Assembly (NCBI RefSeq): GCF_001477495.1
Contig: NZ_LDTF01000004.1
Span: 1-64,000 of the forward strand
Source: Sphingomonas yabuuchiae
GTDB lineage: Bacteria > Pseudomonadota > Alphaproteobacteria > Sphingomonadales > Sphingomonadaceae
Reading direction: 5' to 3'
Length of the DNA stretch: 64,000 bases
A program made the position numbers and the translations under genes. The notes under the pieces are model-generated. The model saw nothing but the letters and a program-made list of their open reading frames with translations, was not told where the DNA came from and ran no database searches. Positions within the stretch are counted from its first letter, which is position 1, and each line of letters opens with the position of its first letter. This document shows, one piece after another, positions 27,357 through 35,621 of the stretch.

Positions 27357-28362
27357 AGTCGTCCTCGCCTCCGCCCATCATGATCGTGCCTTCCTTGGCC
27401 AGGTTGCGGGCGGTGGTGATCATCGACTTCTGCGCTTCGAGCACTTCGGACAGCTTCATCGGCCCGCGCGATTCGATCTCGTCGCGGATACCGGCCGCCG
27501 CACGCGCCGACATGCAGCCCAGGAAACGCTCGCGCGCCGCCTCGTCCGCGCCCTTGAGCGCGCGGGTGAGGACTTCGCCGTCGACGTTGCGGATGAGCGT
27601 GCCGAGATTCTTGTCGTCCATGTCGAGCAGGTTGTCGAAGATGAACAGCGCTTCCTCGATCTGCTTGGCGACGTCGCGGTCGATCTTGAACAGCTTGGGC
27701 ATGACCCGCTGCTCGGTCGCCTTGCGCGCGCTCGACAGGATCTTGGCCGCTTCGCGCGAACCGCCCATTGCGAGGCCCTGGCCGCCGCTGCCGCCTTCGC
27801 TCCAGCGCTTGAGCACGCCGTTCAGCGTGTCGATCGCCTGCGGCGTCACCGGGCCCAGCCGGGCGACGCGGTGCAGGATGTCGGGCTGCATCGCCTCGGG
27901 CAGCAGTTCCAGCACCTTGCCCGCGACGGCGGGGTCGCAATTGGCGATCAGCACCGCGCCGATCTGCGGATGTTCCTTCTCGACGATCTTGGCGATGTCG
28001 ACCGGATCGAGCCAGCCGAGCATCTCGATCTCGCACTGCGCCTCGGCGGGCACGATGCGCGACAACACGCTGCCGGCGCGTTCGGGGCCGAGCGCGCGGT
28101 TCATCAGATTCTCGACGATCGGCTTGGGCTGGAAGGCGATCGAAGCACGGGCGCGGGCACAGCCGACGAAATCGTCGAGTACGAAGCCGACATCCTGCTC
28201 GCTGACATCGGCGATCGAGTACATCGCCTTGCCCAGTTCGCGCACTTCATCGGGTTCCAGCTTCTGCAGGATGGCGGCAGCTTCCTCCTCGCCGACCAGC
28301 ATCATCAGGACGGCGGCGCGTTCGACCCCCGAATAGACGCGCCCCTCTTCGGTGGAAGCCAT
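27349..28362 (-). CDS. fliG: Flagellar motor switch protein FliG
   Basis: 337-aa rotor protein, the torque-generating face of the C-ring. The armadillo-type middle domain contains 'EKEHPQIGAVLIANCDPAVA' and the C-domain the charged 'LLDMDDKNLGTLIRNVDGEVLTRALKGA' stretch (here split) that contacts MotA. It overlaps fliF by one base and fliH by 8. Confidence 0.96.
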   Translation of the reverse strand: MASTEEGRVYSGVERAAVLMMLVGEEEAAAILQKLEPDEVRELGKAMYSIADVSEQDVGFVLDDFVGCARARASIAFQPKPIVENLMNRALGPERAGSVLSRIVPAEAQCEIEMLGWLDPVDIAKIVEKEHPQIGAVLIANCDPAVAGKVLELLPEAMQPDILHRVARLGPVTPQAIDTLNGVLKRWSEGGSGGQGLAMGGSREAAKILSSARKATEQRVMPKLFKIDRDVAKQIEEALFIFDNLLDMDDKNLGTLIRNVDGEVLTRALKGADEAARERFLGCMSARAAAGIRDEIESRGPMKLSEVLEAQKSMITTARNLAKEGTIMMGGGEDDYV

Positions 28363-30176
28363 TATTGCTGCGCCTCCGAACGGATCATGTCACGGACGGC
28401 GAGCGCGGCGCGCGCCGGGTTGTCGCGGGTGAAGCCACGCACCTTGGTGATCCGCTCGTTGAAGTTGTTGGTGTCCTCGATCTCGTCGAGCGTCACGGCG
28501 GGCGGCTGCGCGGTGATCATGCCGGGCATGGGCTGGCCGTCCGCGCCGACCCACATGGGCTGGCCATCGGCACCGATCTGCACGGGTTGGCCATTGGGGC
28601 CGATCACCGGCTGACCATCGGCGCCGAGCAGGACATTGCCGGCTCCCTCGGTCGCGCCATCGGCCGCCCCCATCGGCAAGGCCTTGCCCTGGGCCTCGTC
28701 CTTCTTCTTCGACATGGCCTTCACCAGCGGACGCACGCCGAGCAGCAGGACCAGGAGCGCGATCAGCAGTGCGGTCGCATTGCGGGCCACGATGGGCAGC
28801 CAGCTATTGTCGTACCAGGCGCGCTTGTCGTCGACAGTGGCGTCGGCGAACTTGCGGCTGATCACCGTCACATTGTCGTTGCGCTGCTGGTCGAAGCCGA
28901 CTGCCGACTTCACCAGGTCGGAAATCTGGTTGATCTCCATCTGGCTGCGCTTGCCGGTGGCGGGGTCGCGCAGCAGGACGGCAACGGTCAGCCGCTTGAT
29001 CGAACCCGGCGCAGCGCGGGTCACAGACACTTCCTTGTTCAGGTCATAGGCGCGCTGGAAGGCGTCCGACTGCTTTTCCGGGTTCACGCCCGGGCCACCG
29101 GCGACCGGCTTGCCATCGGCGGGCGGGTTGCCGCTCGCGCCGTTCGCGGGCTGCGGCTGTTGCAGCGTGCTGGCGGGCGGCGGTGTGTTGGACAGCGCGC
29201 CGGGAATGCCGCCCGGGGTCGTCGGGTCCTTCTGATTGCCGGTCCAGTTGCCGGTTTCGGCACGCAGCGCGCCGTCCTTGTCATAGCGTTCGCGGGTCGC
29301 GCTGGTCTCGTCCAGATTGACCTCGGTCTGTACCTCGGCGGTGAAGTTGCCTGCACCGACCAGCGGGGTCAGCAGCTGGATCAGTTGGGTGCGGTACTTC
29401 TCCTCCAGGCGGCGCTGGAAATCGATGCGGCGATCGTCACCGGTCGCGCCGTCCGCGCCCTTCTTGGACAACAGGCCACCCATCTGGTCGACCACGGTCA
29501 CGTCCTCGGGCTTCATGCCCGGCACCGACGAGGCGACGAGATTGACGATCGATTGGACCTGCGATTCGGACAGCGAGCGCCCGGCATTGAGCTTCAGCAC
29601 GACCGAGGCCGATGGCGAGGACTTGTCGCGAATGAAGGGCGAGGCATCGGGCGTGGCGAGGTGCACGCGCGCCTCGGCCACCGCGTCGATCTCCTCGATC
29701 GACCGCGCCAACTCGCTCTCGCGCGCCTGGCGAAGGCGTTCGCCCTCGACCGCGCGGCTGACACCCATCGGCAACTGGTCGAGGATCGCATAGCCGCCGG
29801 GCGCCTGTTTCGGCAGACCCTGGCCCGCCAGCAGCATCCGCGCCTTGGAGTAATCCTCCTCGTTCACGGTCAGCGCGCCGGTGCCGTCGTTGATCTTGCT
29901 CTTGATGTTCGCGGCCGACAGCGCGGTCGTGACTGCCTGCTTGTCCGCGTCCGACAGATTGTCGAACAGCGTCTTCTGCGGCGCGCTGGACAGCGCCATC
30001 CAGGCGAGCGCGGCGGCGGCGATCAGTCCGATCAGCGCCGCCATCGGCGCGGACCGGCGCACGGCGGGCTGCGCCATCACCGACTTGATCTGGCGAAGCG
30101 GGTTGGCGAACTTTTCCGGCAAGGGCGGCAGCGCGGTTGCGGGATTGGCGGATGCGGGGGTGAGGGCAGTGCTCAT
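28362..30176 (-). CDS. fliF: Flagellar MS-ring protein FliF
   Basis: 604-aa ring protein with two membrane helices (about residues 45-65 and 460-480) and a large periplasmic region with ring-building motifs ('SIVNLVASSVPGMKPEDVTVVD' region near residue 215). The cytoplasmic tail ends with the FliG-binding segment. Between the second helix and this end lies a tandem repeat of the unit GADGQPxxx (residues 518-552), not usual for FliF. It starts just after fliE and overlaps fliG by one base. Confidence 0.95.
   Translation of the reverse strand: MSTALTPASANPATALPPLPEKFANPLRQIKSVMAQPAVRRSAPMAALIGLIAAAALAWMALSSAPQKTLFDNLSDADKQAVTTALSAANIKSKINDGTGALTVNEEDYSKARMLLAGQGLPKQAPGGYAILDQLPMGVSRAVEGERLRQARESELARSIEEIDAVAEARVHLATPDASPFIRDKSSPSASVVLKLNAGRSLSESQVQSIVNLVASSVPGMKPEDVTVVDQMGGLLSKKGADGATGDDRRIDFQRRLEEKYRTQLIQLLTPLVGAGNFTAEVQTEVNLDETSATRERYDKDGALRAETGNWTGNQKDPTTPGGIPGALSNTPPPASTLQQPQPANGASGNPPADGKPVAGGPGVNPEKQSDAFQRAYDLNKEVSVTRAAPGSIKRLTVAVLLRDPATGKRSQMEINQISDLVKSAVGFDQQRNDNVTVISRKFADATVDDKRAWYDNSWLPIVARNATALLIALLVLLLGVRPLVKAMSKKKDEAQGKALPMGAADGATEGAGNVLLGADGQPVIGPNGQPVQIGADGQPMWVGADGQPMPGMITAQPPAVTLDEIEDTNNFNERITKVRGFTRDNPARAALAVRDMIRSEAQQ
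28521..28625 (-). repeat. In-frame 27-bp tandem repeat in the fliF cytoplasmic tail
   Basis: Four consecutive units of eight to nine residues: GADGQPVI, GPNGQPVQI, GADGQPMWV, GADGQPMPG. The DNA repeats with the same period. It lies between the second transmembrane helix and the FliG-binding C-terminus. Confidence 0.85.
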
Positions 30177-30177
30177 C

Positions 30178-30552
30178 TTACACCGGCATGCTCATGATGT
30201 CCTTATAGGCGGACAGGAGTTTGTTGCGGACTTGCAGGGTCGCCTCGAACCCGACCGATGCCTGCTGGCGGGCCATCATCACCTTGGCGATGTCGACCGT
30301 TTCGCCGCGTTCGTAGGATTCGGACAGGCGGGCGGCCTGCTGCTGGCCTTCGTTCACGCCCTTCAGCGCGGACTCCAGCGTATCGGCGAAGCTGGTCGGC
30401 GCGGCGACCGGCTGAGTCTGGGCGGCCTGTGCCGCCTGGTTGGCACCGGCCTGGCTTGCCGCCTTGAGTGCCTGATTGCGTTCCAGGATCTGGGCGCGAA
30501 GCGCCATCACCCGGTCGACGCTCATCGCACCGCCGACACCACCGACGCTCAT
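30178..30552 (-). CDS. fliE: Flagellar hook-basal body protein FliE
   Basis: 124-aa adaptor that joins the MS ring to the rod; the first protein exported by the flagellar apparatus. The C-terminal half 'VNEGQQQAARLSESYERGE' to 'LQVRNKLLSAYKDIMSMPV' is the family signature. Overlaps the flbD stop by ATGA and precedes fliF by 1 bp. Confidence 0.93.
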   Translation of the reverse strand: MSVGGVGGAMSVDRVMALRAQILERNQALKAASQAGANQAAQAAQTQPVAAPTSFADTLESALKGVNEGQQQAARLSESYERGETVDIAKVMMARQQASVGFEATLQVRNKLLSAYKDIMSMPV

Positions 30553-31832
30553 GCCATCACGGCCCGGCTAGAGGGGCGGATGATCTCCTCACCCTGTTCG
30601 CGCGCCTTGGCGAGACGGTAGCGCAGGGTGCGCTCCGAAATGCCCAAACGCTTGGCCGTCTCGACCCGGTTGCCGCCGCACGCGGCCAGCATCTCGCGGA
30701 TCGCGGCGAATTCGCTCATCTGCACGACCTTGCCGAGCGTCGCTTCCGCGGTCGTCACGGTCAGCGGCTCGTCGTCCAGGTCGTTGGCGATCATCGGGCG
30801 GTCGAACACGATATGCTCGGGCTCGATCGTCGCGCCACCGGCGAACAGCAGCGCGCGCTGGATGACGTTTTCCAGCTCGCGGACATTGCCGGGCCAGTTG
30901 TGCATGGCGAGCTTCTCGATCGCCGCCGCGCTGGGCCACGGAATGGCGGTGCGGCCCGCCGCGTGACGCAGGATCATCGTCGCGGCGAGCGCGGGAATGT
31001 CCAGGCGACGCTCGGCCAGCGCCTTGGTGGTCAGCGGGAACACCGACAGGCGGTAGTACAGGTCGGCGCGGAACCGGCCGGCCGCCACTTCGGCCTGAAG
31101 GTCGCGGTTGGCGCAGGCGATGACGCGGACATCGACCGACTGCGGCATCGACGCGCCGAGCGGGATCACCTCGCGCTCCTGGAGCACGCGGAGCAGCTTG
31201 GCCTGGAGCTGGAGCGGCATCTCGGCAATCTCGTCGAGGAGCAGCGTGCCGCCGTCCGCCGCACGGAAGAAGCCTTCGCCCGCCTGCGCCGCGCCGGTGA
31301 ACGCGCCCTTCTGGTGACCGAAGAGCAGCGCCTCCAGCATCGATTCGGGCAGGGCGGCACAGTTGATCGCAACGAACGGCTTGTTGGCGCGGGCCGACTG
31401 CGCATGGATGGCGCGGGCCACGACTTCCTTGCCGGTGCCGGTCGGGCCGTTGATGAGGACGGTGATGTCCGCCTGCGCGACCCGCTCGGCCAGGGTGAAC
31501 AGCGCCAGGCTCTCCGGATCGGCGGCGGTCGGCATGGCCGAGCCCGCCAGCAGCGCACGGACGAAGCTGTTGCCGACGCCCGACTCGGCGGCGGAATAGG
31601 TCACGCTCGCCGGTTGGCCGCCCATCGCCGGGATGATGGCGGGGACCGGACCATCGGACACGACGATGGTGCGCGCCGGATGCTCGACCACGTCGCCGTC
31701 GGTGACGAGGAACAGGTCCCCGGCCTGGGCGACGGCGCCCTGCTCGGCAATGGCCATGCCCTGGGCCCGCAGGCCCGAGATCAGGGCATATTTCTGCTTA
31801 ACGAGCGCAGCGGAGGGGTGAATCGACGACAT
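30549..31832 (-). CDS. flbD: Sigma54-dependent flagellar regulator, FlbD/FleQ-type
   Basis: 427-aa bacterial enhancer-binding protein that activates RpoN-holoenzyme. The AAA+ domain is complete: Walker A GPTGTGKE at about 129-136, the sigma54-contact loop GAFTGA at 176-181 and Walker B 'GTLLLDE' at about 195-201. A Fis-type helix-turn-helix ends the protein ('GNRVETAKRLGISERTLRYR'). The N-terminal 110 residues are short and show no clear phospho-acceptor Asp pattern, so it may work without phosphorylation, as reported for degenerate receivers of the FlbD/FleQ class. It is the first gene of the fliE-F-G-... operon. Repeated CCGGCAA boxes upstream suggest autoregulation. FlbD is favoured over FleQ because of those ftr-like sites. 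Confidence 0.88.
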   Translation of the reverse strand: MSSIHPSAALVKQKYALISGLRAQGMAIAEQGAVAQAGDLFLVTDGDVVEHPARTIVVSDGPVPAIIPAMGGQPASVTYSAAESGVGNSFVRALLAGSAMPTAADPESLALFTLAERVAQADITVLINGPTGTGKEVVARAIHAQSARANKPFVAINCAALPESMLEALLFGHQKGAFTGAAQAGEGFFRAADGGTLLLDEIAEMPLQLQAKLLRVLQEREVIPLGASMPQSVDVRVIACANRDLQAEVAAGRFRADLYYRLSVFPLTTKALAERRLDIPALAATMILRHAAGRTAIPWPSAAAIEKLAMHNWPGNVRELENVIQRALLFAGGATIEPEHIVFDRPMIANDLDDEPLTVTTAEATLGKVVQMSEFAAIREMLAACGGNRVETAKRLGISERTLRYRLAKAREQGEEIIRPSSRAVMA

Positions 31833-31876
31833 CTGGCGTGGAGTCCTTTCGTGACTCCGCAATGGTCCCTGTTTGG

Positions 31877-31891
31877 TAAAACCGTGGTTAA
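31877..31891 (-). promoter_or_regulatory. Candidate CtrA-type box upstream of flbD
   Basis: On the minus strand TTAA-N7-TTTA, one base off the alphaproteobacterial CtrA consensus TTAA-N7-TTAA, about 45-60 bp upstream of the flbD ATG. CtrA controls early flagellar genes in related bacteria, but a single near-match could be chance. Confidence 0.35.
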
Positions 31892-31973
31892 TTCGGCAAC
31901 GCGAACGGCAAGTTTTTTCCGGGCGCGACGCGCGCCCGTATGTGTGCGGGCGACGCCCGGCCGCGCGCGCGAC

Positions 31974-32039
31974 CGTTCCGGCAAAACCGGCAAGCCCACC
32001 GGCAAAAATTTGCATGGAACCGGCTAAAGCCTGCCGGGA
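31974..32039. promoter_or_regulatory. Cluster of CCGGCAA (ftr-like) sites between flbD and fliC1
   Basis: At least three direct boxes, CCGGCAAAA, CCGGCAAG and CCGGCAAAAA, and one inverted CTGCCGGG occur within about 65 bp. They resemble the Caulobacter FlbD-binding ftr element (CCCGGCARR as I recall it). Here they lie upstream of flbD-fliE-fliF and partly overlap the sigma28 promoter of the first flagellin, a place where the regulator could repress its own operon. Confidence 0.6.
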
Positions 32040-32051
32040 AGCGGCCGTTAC
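32025..32051 (+). promoter_or_regulatory. Sigma28-type promoter of fliC1
   Basis: TAAA at 32025-32028, 15 bases, then GCCGTTAC at 32044-32051 (six of eight match GCCGATAA). It shares TAAAGCC and AAGCGG-CGTTAC with the promoter of the second flagellin gene. The leader to the ATG at 32119 would be about 60 nt. Confidence 0.82.
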
Positions 32052-32118
32052 TCCACTCGGCGGCACGGTGGTCCAGAGGGGACACAGACGGATCGCCGAG
32101 CAGATTTGGAGACATCAC

Positions 32119-32994
32119 ATGACCGTTATTGCCAGCAATATCAGTGCTATGCGTGCAACTGCCGCGTCGACCTCGGCTTCGCTCGCGCTGAGCACCTCGA
32201 TGCAGCGCCTGTCGACCGGCAATCGCATCAACTCGGCAAAGGACGACGCCGCCGGTCTGGCGATCAGCGACTCGATGACCTCGCAGATCAAGGGCATGGC
32301 GCAGGGCATCCGCAACGCGAATGACGGCATCTCGCTGGCGCAGACGGCGGAAGGCGCGCTGAACGAAGTCGGCAACATGCTCCAGCGTATGCGCGAGTTG
32401 AAGGTTCAGTCGTCCAACGGTACCTATTCGACCGCCGACAAGGCGAACATCACCAACGAGCAGACCACGCTGGCCGCGCAGATCAGCGCCGTCGTTAAGA
32501 ACACCCAATTCAACAACAAGGCGTTGTTCAGTGCTGCCTCGACCGTGTCGATCCAGACGGGTGCGACGACCAATGACACCGTCAGCATCGGTTTGCGCGA
32601 CCTGACGGCAACCTATGTCGCTGCCACCACCGGCGCGACGCCGACGCCCGCAACTGGTTCGCAGCTTGGCGCGATCGTCGACTTTGCTGCCACTTCGGAT
32701 AGCGCTGCCCTGAAGTCCGCCGGTGATACGCTGGCCAACTACGACGCCGCGATCGCCGACGTGTCTTCGATCCGTGCGGGTCTGGGTGCCACGCAGAACC
32801 GTCTCCAGTCGGCCGTCAACAGTGCGACGTCGAACATGACCAACCTGGCCGAAGCGAAGAGCCGCATCTCGGACACCGACTTCTCGGAAGAGACCACTGC
32901 GCTCGCCAAGGCGCAGATCCTGAGCCAGGCGTCGACCGCGATGCTGAGCCAGGCCAACCAGTCGCAGCAGGGCGTGCTGAAGCTCCTCGGCTAA
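32119..32994 (+). CDS. fliC: Flagellin 1
   Basis: 291-aa flagellin, essentially D0/D1 domains with a short middle loop, exported to form the filament. N-terminal signature '[13 protein letters not shown]' and '[20 protein letters not shown]', C-terminal '[20 protein letters not shown]' are diagnostic. The ATG at 32119 has GGAG upstream. A second flagellin follows 213 bp downstream; the two share nearly identical ends and differ in the centre, indicating tandem duplication. Expression is expected from the sigma28 promoter at 32025-32051. Confidence 0.96.
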   Translation: MTVIASNISAMRATAASTSASLALSTSMQRLSTGNRINSAKDDAAGLAISDSMTSQIKGMAQGIRNANDGISLAQTAEGALNEVGNMLQRMRELKVQSSNGTYSTADKANITNEQTTLAAQISAVVKNTQFNNKALFSAASTVSIQTGATTNDTVSIGLRDLTATYVAATTGATPTPATGSQLGAIVDFAATSDSAALKSAGDTLANYDAAIADVSSIRAGLGATQNRLQSAVNSATSNMTNLAEAKSRISDTDFSEETTALAKAQILSQASTAMLSQANQSQQGVLKLLG

Positions 32995-33046
32995 TCGCCC
33001 TGGGCGAATGCCGACCGCGGTTATCCCCTCGGTCGCGGAAGGTGGA

Positions 33047-33079
33047 CCCCCCGATGCCTTATAATAAGGTGTCGGGGGG
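33047..33079 (+). terminator. Strong stem-loop between the two flagellin genes
   Basis: CCCCCCGATGCCTTA pairs with TAAGGTGTCGGGGGG (15-bp stem with two G-U pairs, 3-nt loop). There is no U tract after it, so it may be a 3'-end stabilising structure or a factor-dependent stop rather than a classical terminator. A second smaller stem (CGACCG/CGGTCG) precedes it at 33012-33035. Confidence 0.5.
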
Positions 33080-33117
33080 CTCCGCCCGAAAAAACGCGCC
33101 CAATCGACTCTTTTCTC

Positions 33118-33144
33118 TAAAGCCCTGCCTCAAGCGGTCGTTAC
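33118..33144 (+). promoter_or_regulatory. Sigma28-type promoter of fliC2
   Basis: TAAA at 33118-33121, 15 bases, then GTCGTTAC at 33137-33144. The surrounding bases (CTAAAGCC...AAGCGG) match the promoter of the first flagellin gene. The leader would be about 57 nt, again ending in a GGAG ribosome binding site. Confidence 0.8.
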
Positions 33145-33207
33145 CCGTCTTGGCAGCTCGACCTTCGCCTTGGGGGCGGCGGAGAGCTCCGGCTTTGGAG
33201 AACGACC

Positions 33208-34053
33208 ATGACGGTTATCGCCAGTAATATTTCGGCGTTACGCGCCTCGAGCGCCAACGGCGCCGCCACCGAAGCGCTGAACGTTTCGATGCAGCGCCTG
33301 TCCACCGGCAAGCGCATCAATTCCGCGAAGGACGACGCCGCCGGCCTCGCCATCGCCGCCTCGATGACGTCGCAGGTGCGCGGCATGAATCAGGCGATCC
33401 GCAACTCGAATGACGGCATCTCGATGGCGCAGACCGCCGAAGGTGCGCTGGACGAGGTGAGCAACATGCTCCAGCGGATGCGCGAACTGGCCGTGCAGAA
33501 GGCCAACGGCATCTATTCCACCAACGACAAGGCGAACATCACCTCCGAGCAGAACGCGCTGGCGTCGCAGGTGTCGAACATCCTGTTCAACACCCAGTTC
33601 AACGGCCAGAAGCTGCTCGACGGTTCGGCGGGTACTGCCGGGGCGGTGAAGATTCAGGCGGGCGCGAACACCAGCGACGCCATCACCATGACCTTCAGCA
33701 ATCTGACCACCGACACCGATATCAACAGCGCCATCGCCGTGGTCGATCCGGCCACCGGCCCCAGCACCATCGCCACCACCGCGACGCTGGAGAGCTTCGA
33801 CAAGGCCATCGGCAAGGTCGCCAATATCCGTGCAGGCCTGGGCGCCACGCAGAACCGGCTCCAGTCGGCGGTCAATAACCTGACCTCGAACGTCACCAAC
33901 CTGACGGACGCGCGCAGCCGCATCGAGGATACCGATTTCTCGGCCGAAACCACCGCGCTCGCCAAGGCCCAGATCCTCAGCCAGGCCTCGACCGCGATGC
34001 TGAGCCAGGCCAACCAGTCGCAGCAGGGCGTGCTCAAGCTGCTCGGACAGTAA
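33208..34053 (+). CDS. fliC: Flagellin 2
   Basis: 281-aa paralogue of flagellin 1 with the same D0/D1 ends ('[20 protein letters not shown]', '[19 protein letters not shown]') and a different short central part. GGAGAA lies 7 nt before the ATG. It has its own sigma28-type promoter and ends at a strong bidirectional terminator, so it can be expressed alone. Whether the two flagellins form separate filament zones cannot be told from sequence. Confidence 0.96.
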   Translation: MTVIASNISALRASSANGAATEALNVSMQRLSTGKRINSAKDDAAGLAIAASMTSQVRGMNQAIRNSNDGISMAQTAEGALDEVSNMLQRMRELAVQKANGIYSTNDKANITSEQNALASQVSNILFNTQFNGQKLLDGSAGTAGAVKIQAGANTSDAITMTFSNLTTDTDINSAIAVVDPATGPSTIATTATLESFDKAIGKVANIRAGLGATQNRLQSAVNNLTSNVTNLTDARSRIEDTDFSAETTALAKAQILSQASTAMLSQANQSQQGVLKLLGQ

Positions 34054-34143
34054 TTCCCGGATCCTGAGCGCCCCGGCACCGCGCCCCCACTCGGGTGGCG
34101 GGGCCGACCGGCCGAGAGATCCTCGCGGACCGGTTTGCAGGAC

Positions 34144-34175
34144 AAACCCCGGCGGCAGCGATGCCGCCGGGGTTT
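34144..34175. terminator. Bidirectional terminator between fliC2 and the lolC-like gene
   Basis: Perfect 14-bp stem AAACCCCGGCGGCA (34144-34157) and TGCCGCCGGGGTTT (34162-34175) with loop GCGA. The ends give short T runs on both strands, suiting the converging genes. Confidence 0.85.
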
Positions 34176-34187
34176 ACTCGTATTGGC

Positions 34188-35414
34188 TCAATCCGCGCGC
34201 AGCACCAGGGCGGGCGAGGTCCGCCCCGCGCGCCAGGCGGGATAGAGGCTGGCCAGCACCGCGCCCGCCAGCACGCTCGACGCGATCACCGCCAGCTCGC
34301 GCGCCGAAATCCCGATCGGCAGCGACAGGAATACGTCCCATTCCGCCTGCCGCGCGGGCGACAGGTGGCGCACGGCCGCGACGATCGCAGCCCGCTGGGT
34401 CAACAGGGCGGCGGCCAGCGACAGGCCGATGCCCGCCCCGATCAAGGCGATGATGCTACCCACGGTGGCGAAGATCCGCATGATGCTGCGCGCGGTCACG
34501 CCCATGGTGCGCAGGATCGCGATCTCGCGCCGCTTGGCCCGTGCGAGCAGGGTCATCGACGACAGGATGTTGAACAGCGCGACCAGGGTGACCAGCCCGA
34601 CCGCGATCGTCATGCCGATCTTCTCGGTAACGAGGGCGGCGAGCAGCGCGCGATTCGCCTGTTGCCAGCTGGTGATCGGATAGGCCGGACCCAGCCGCCG
34701 TCGAATCGCCGCCATCACGGCCGCTTCCTGGGCGGCGTCGGTCAGCACCACCGCGACGCGACGGGTGATGGCCGAATCGTCCCGGAGGATCGGCAGCGAA
34801 TCGAGCGGGGCATAGACCGTCACCCGATCGCCACCCTTGTCGTCATCGGCATAGAAGGCCGCGATCCGCGCCGGGGTCAGGTCGAGCGACAGGGTGCGGT
34901 CGGGGCCGAGGACGACCCGCCCGATCGCGATCCGATCACCGGGGAACAGGCCCAGTTGCAGCGTCGCATTCTGGCCGATCGCCACGGCACTCGCGGGATC
35001 GGGACTATGCGCCAGCGCCGAACGCATCGTCGGCACGAGTCTATAGAGTGTGCGTGTGTCGCGGCCCTGCAATGTGATTGGCGTGATCCGGCCGTCGATC
35101 GACAGACCGGCGGTGACTTCGCGGATCAGCTCGGTGCGGACGACACCCGGGATGCGGGCGATGGTCGCGGCGACCTGCGCCTCGGTCAGCCGGGCACTGG
35201 CGGGCACGGTAACGCTGAGATGCCCGTCGACCGGCGCGACGCTGTCGGCCAGCCTGGTCTGCGCGCCGTTCATGACCGCGATGACCAGCACCAGCGCGGC
35301 GACGCCGATCATGACGCCGGTGCAGCCGATGCCTGCGACCAGCAGGACCAGCCGCCCACCCGCGCCCGGCCACAGATAGCGGGCGATCAGATGGCGTTCA
35401 TGGCGTGCGAGCAT
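34188..35414 (-). CDS. ABC transporter permease of the LolC/LolE (FtsX-like) family
   Basis: 408-aa inner-membrane protein with one N-terminal helix (about 20-50), a large periplasmic domain and three C-terminal helices, the MacB/FtsX-type plan. The segments 'VAALVLVIAVMNG' and 'FNILSSMTLLARAKRREIAILRTMGVT' match lipoprotein-releasing permeases, which extract lipoproteins for LolA. No LolD-type ATPase gene is next to it, so it is an orphan in the middle of the flagellar island. It may use a LolD encoded elsewhere or serve a different substrate. Confidence 0.82.
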   Translation of the reverse strand: MLARHERHLIARYLWPGAGGRLVLLVAGIGCTGVMIGVAALVLVIAVMNGAQTRLADSVAPVDGHLSVTVPASARLTEAQVAATIARIPGVVRTELIREVTAGLSIDGRITPITLQGRDTRTLYRLVPTMRSALAHSPDPASAVAIGQNATLQLGLFPGDRIAIGRVVLGPDRTLSLDLTPARIAAFYADDDKGGDRVTVYAPLDSLPILRDDSAITRRVAVVLTDAAQEAAVMAAIRRRLGPAYPITSWQQANRALLAALVTEKIGMTIAVGLVTLVALFNILSSMTLLARAKRREIAILRTMGVTARSIMRIFATVGSIIALIGAGIGLSLAAALLTQRAAIVAAVRHLSPARQAEWDVFLSLPIGISARELAVIASSVLAGAVLASLYPAWRAGRTSPALVLRAD

Positions 35415-35478
35415 CGGCGTCCCCGGTCATCGGGGACGCGCTTAGAGGAAAATGGAGTTGGCGGGAATGGCCGCCCAA

Positions 35479-35615
35479 TCCTCCCCTGGAAGGGGAGGTG
35501 GCAGGCCGAAGGCCTGACGGAGGGGTGTCGCCGTTTGTGAGGGAGGCCCACACTCGCTAGCGGTTACACTCCTCCACCATGCTGCGCATGGTCCCCCTCC
35601 CCTTGCAGGGGAGGA
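35479..35615. repeat. Palindromic intergenic repeat, family A, copy 2
   Basis: 137 bp with the same plan as the copy at 13587: TCCTCCCCTGGAAGGGGAGG start, GTGGCAGGCC...GACGGAGGGGTGTCG, and the inverted CTCCACCATGCTGCGCATGG...CCCCTTGCAGGGGAGGA end. It lies between the lolC-like gene and fliA. Confidence 0.85.
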
Positions 35616-35621
35616 AGCGTT

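Noticed and set aside
32001..32014. Possible sigma54 site CCGGCAAAAATTTGCA before fliC1
   Set aside because: The GG and GC are nine bases apart instead of ten. A well-spaced sigma28 promoter explains fliC1 better, and the GG belongs to a CCGGCAA box.
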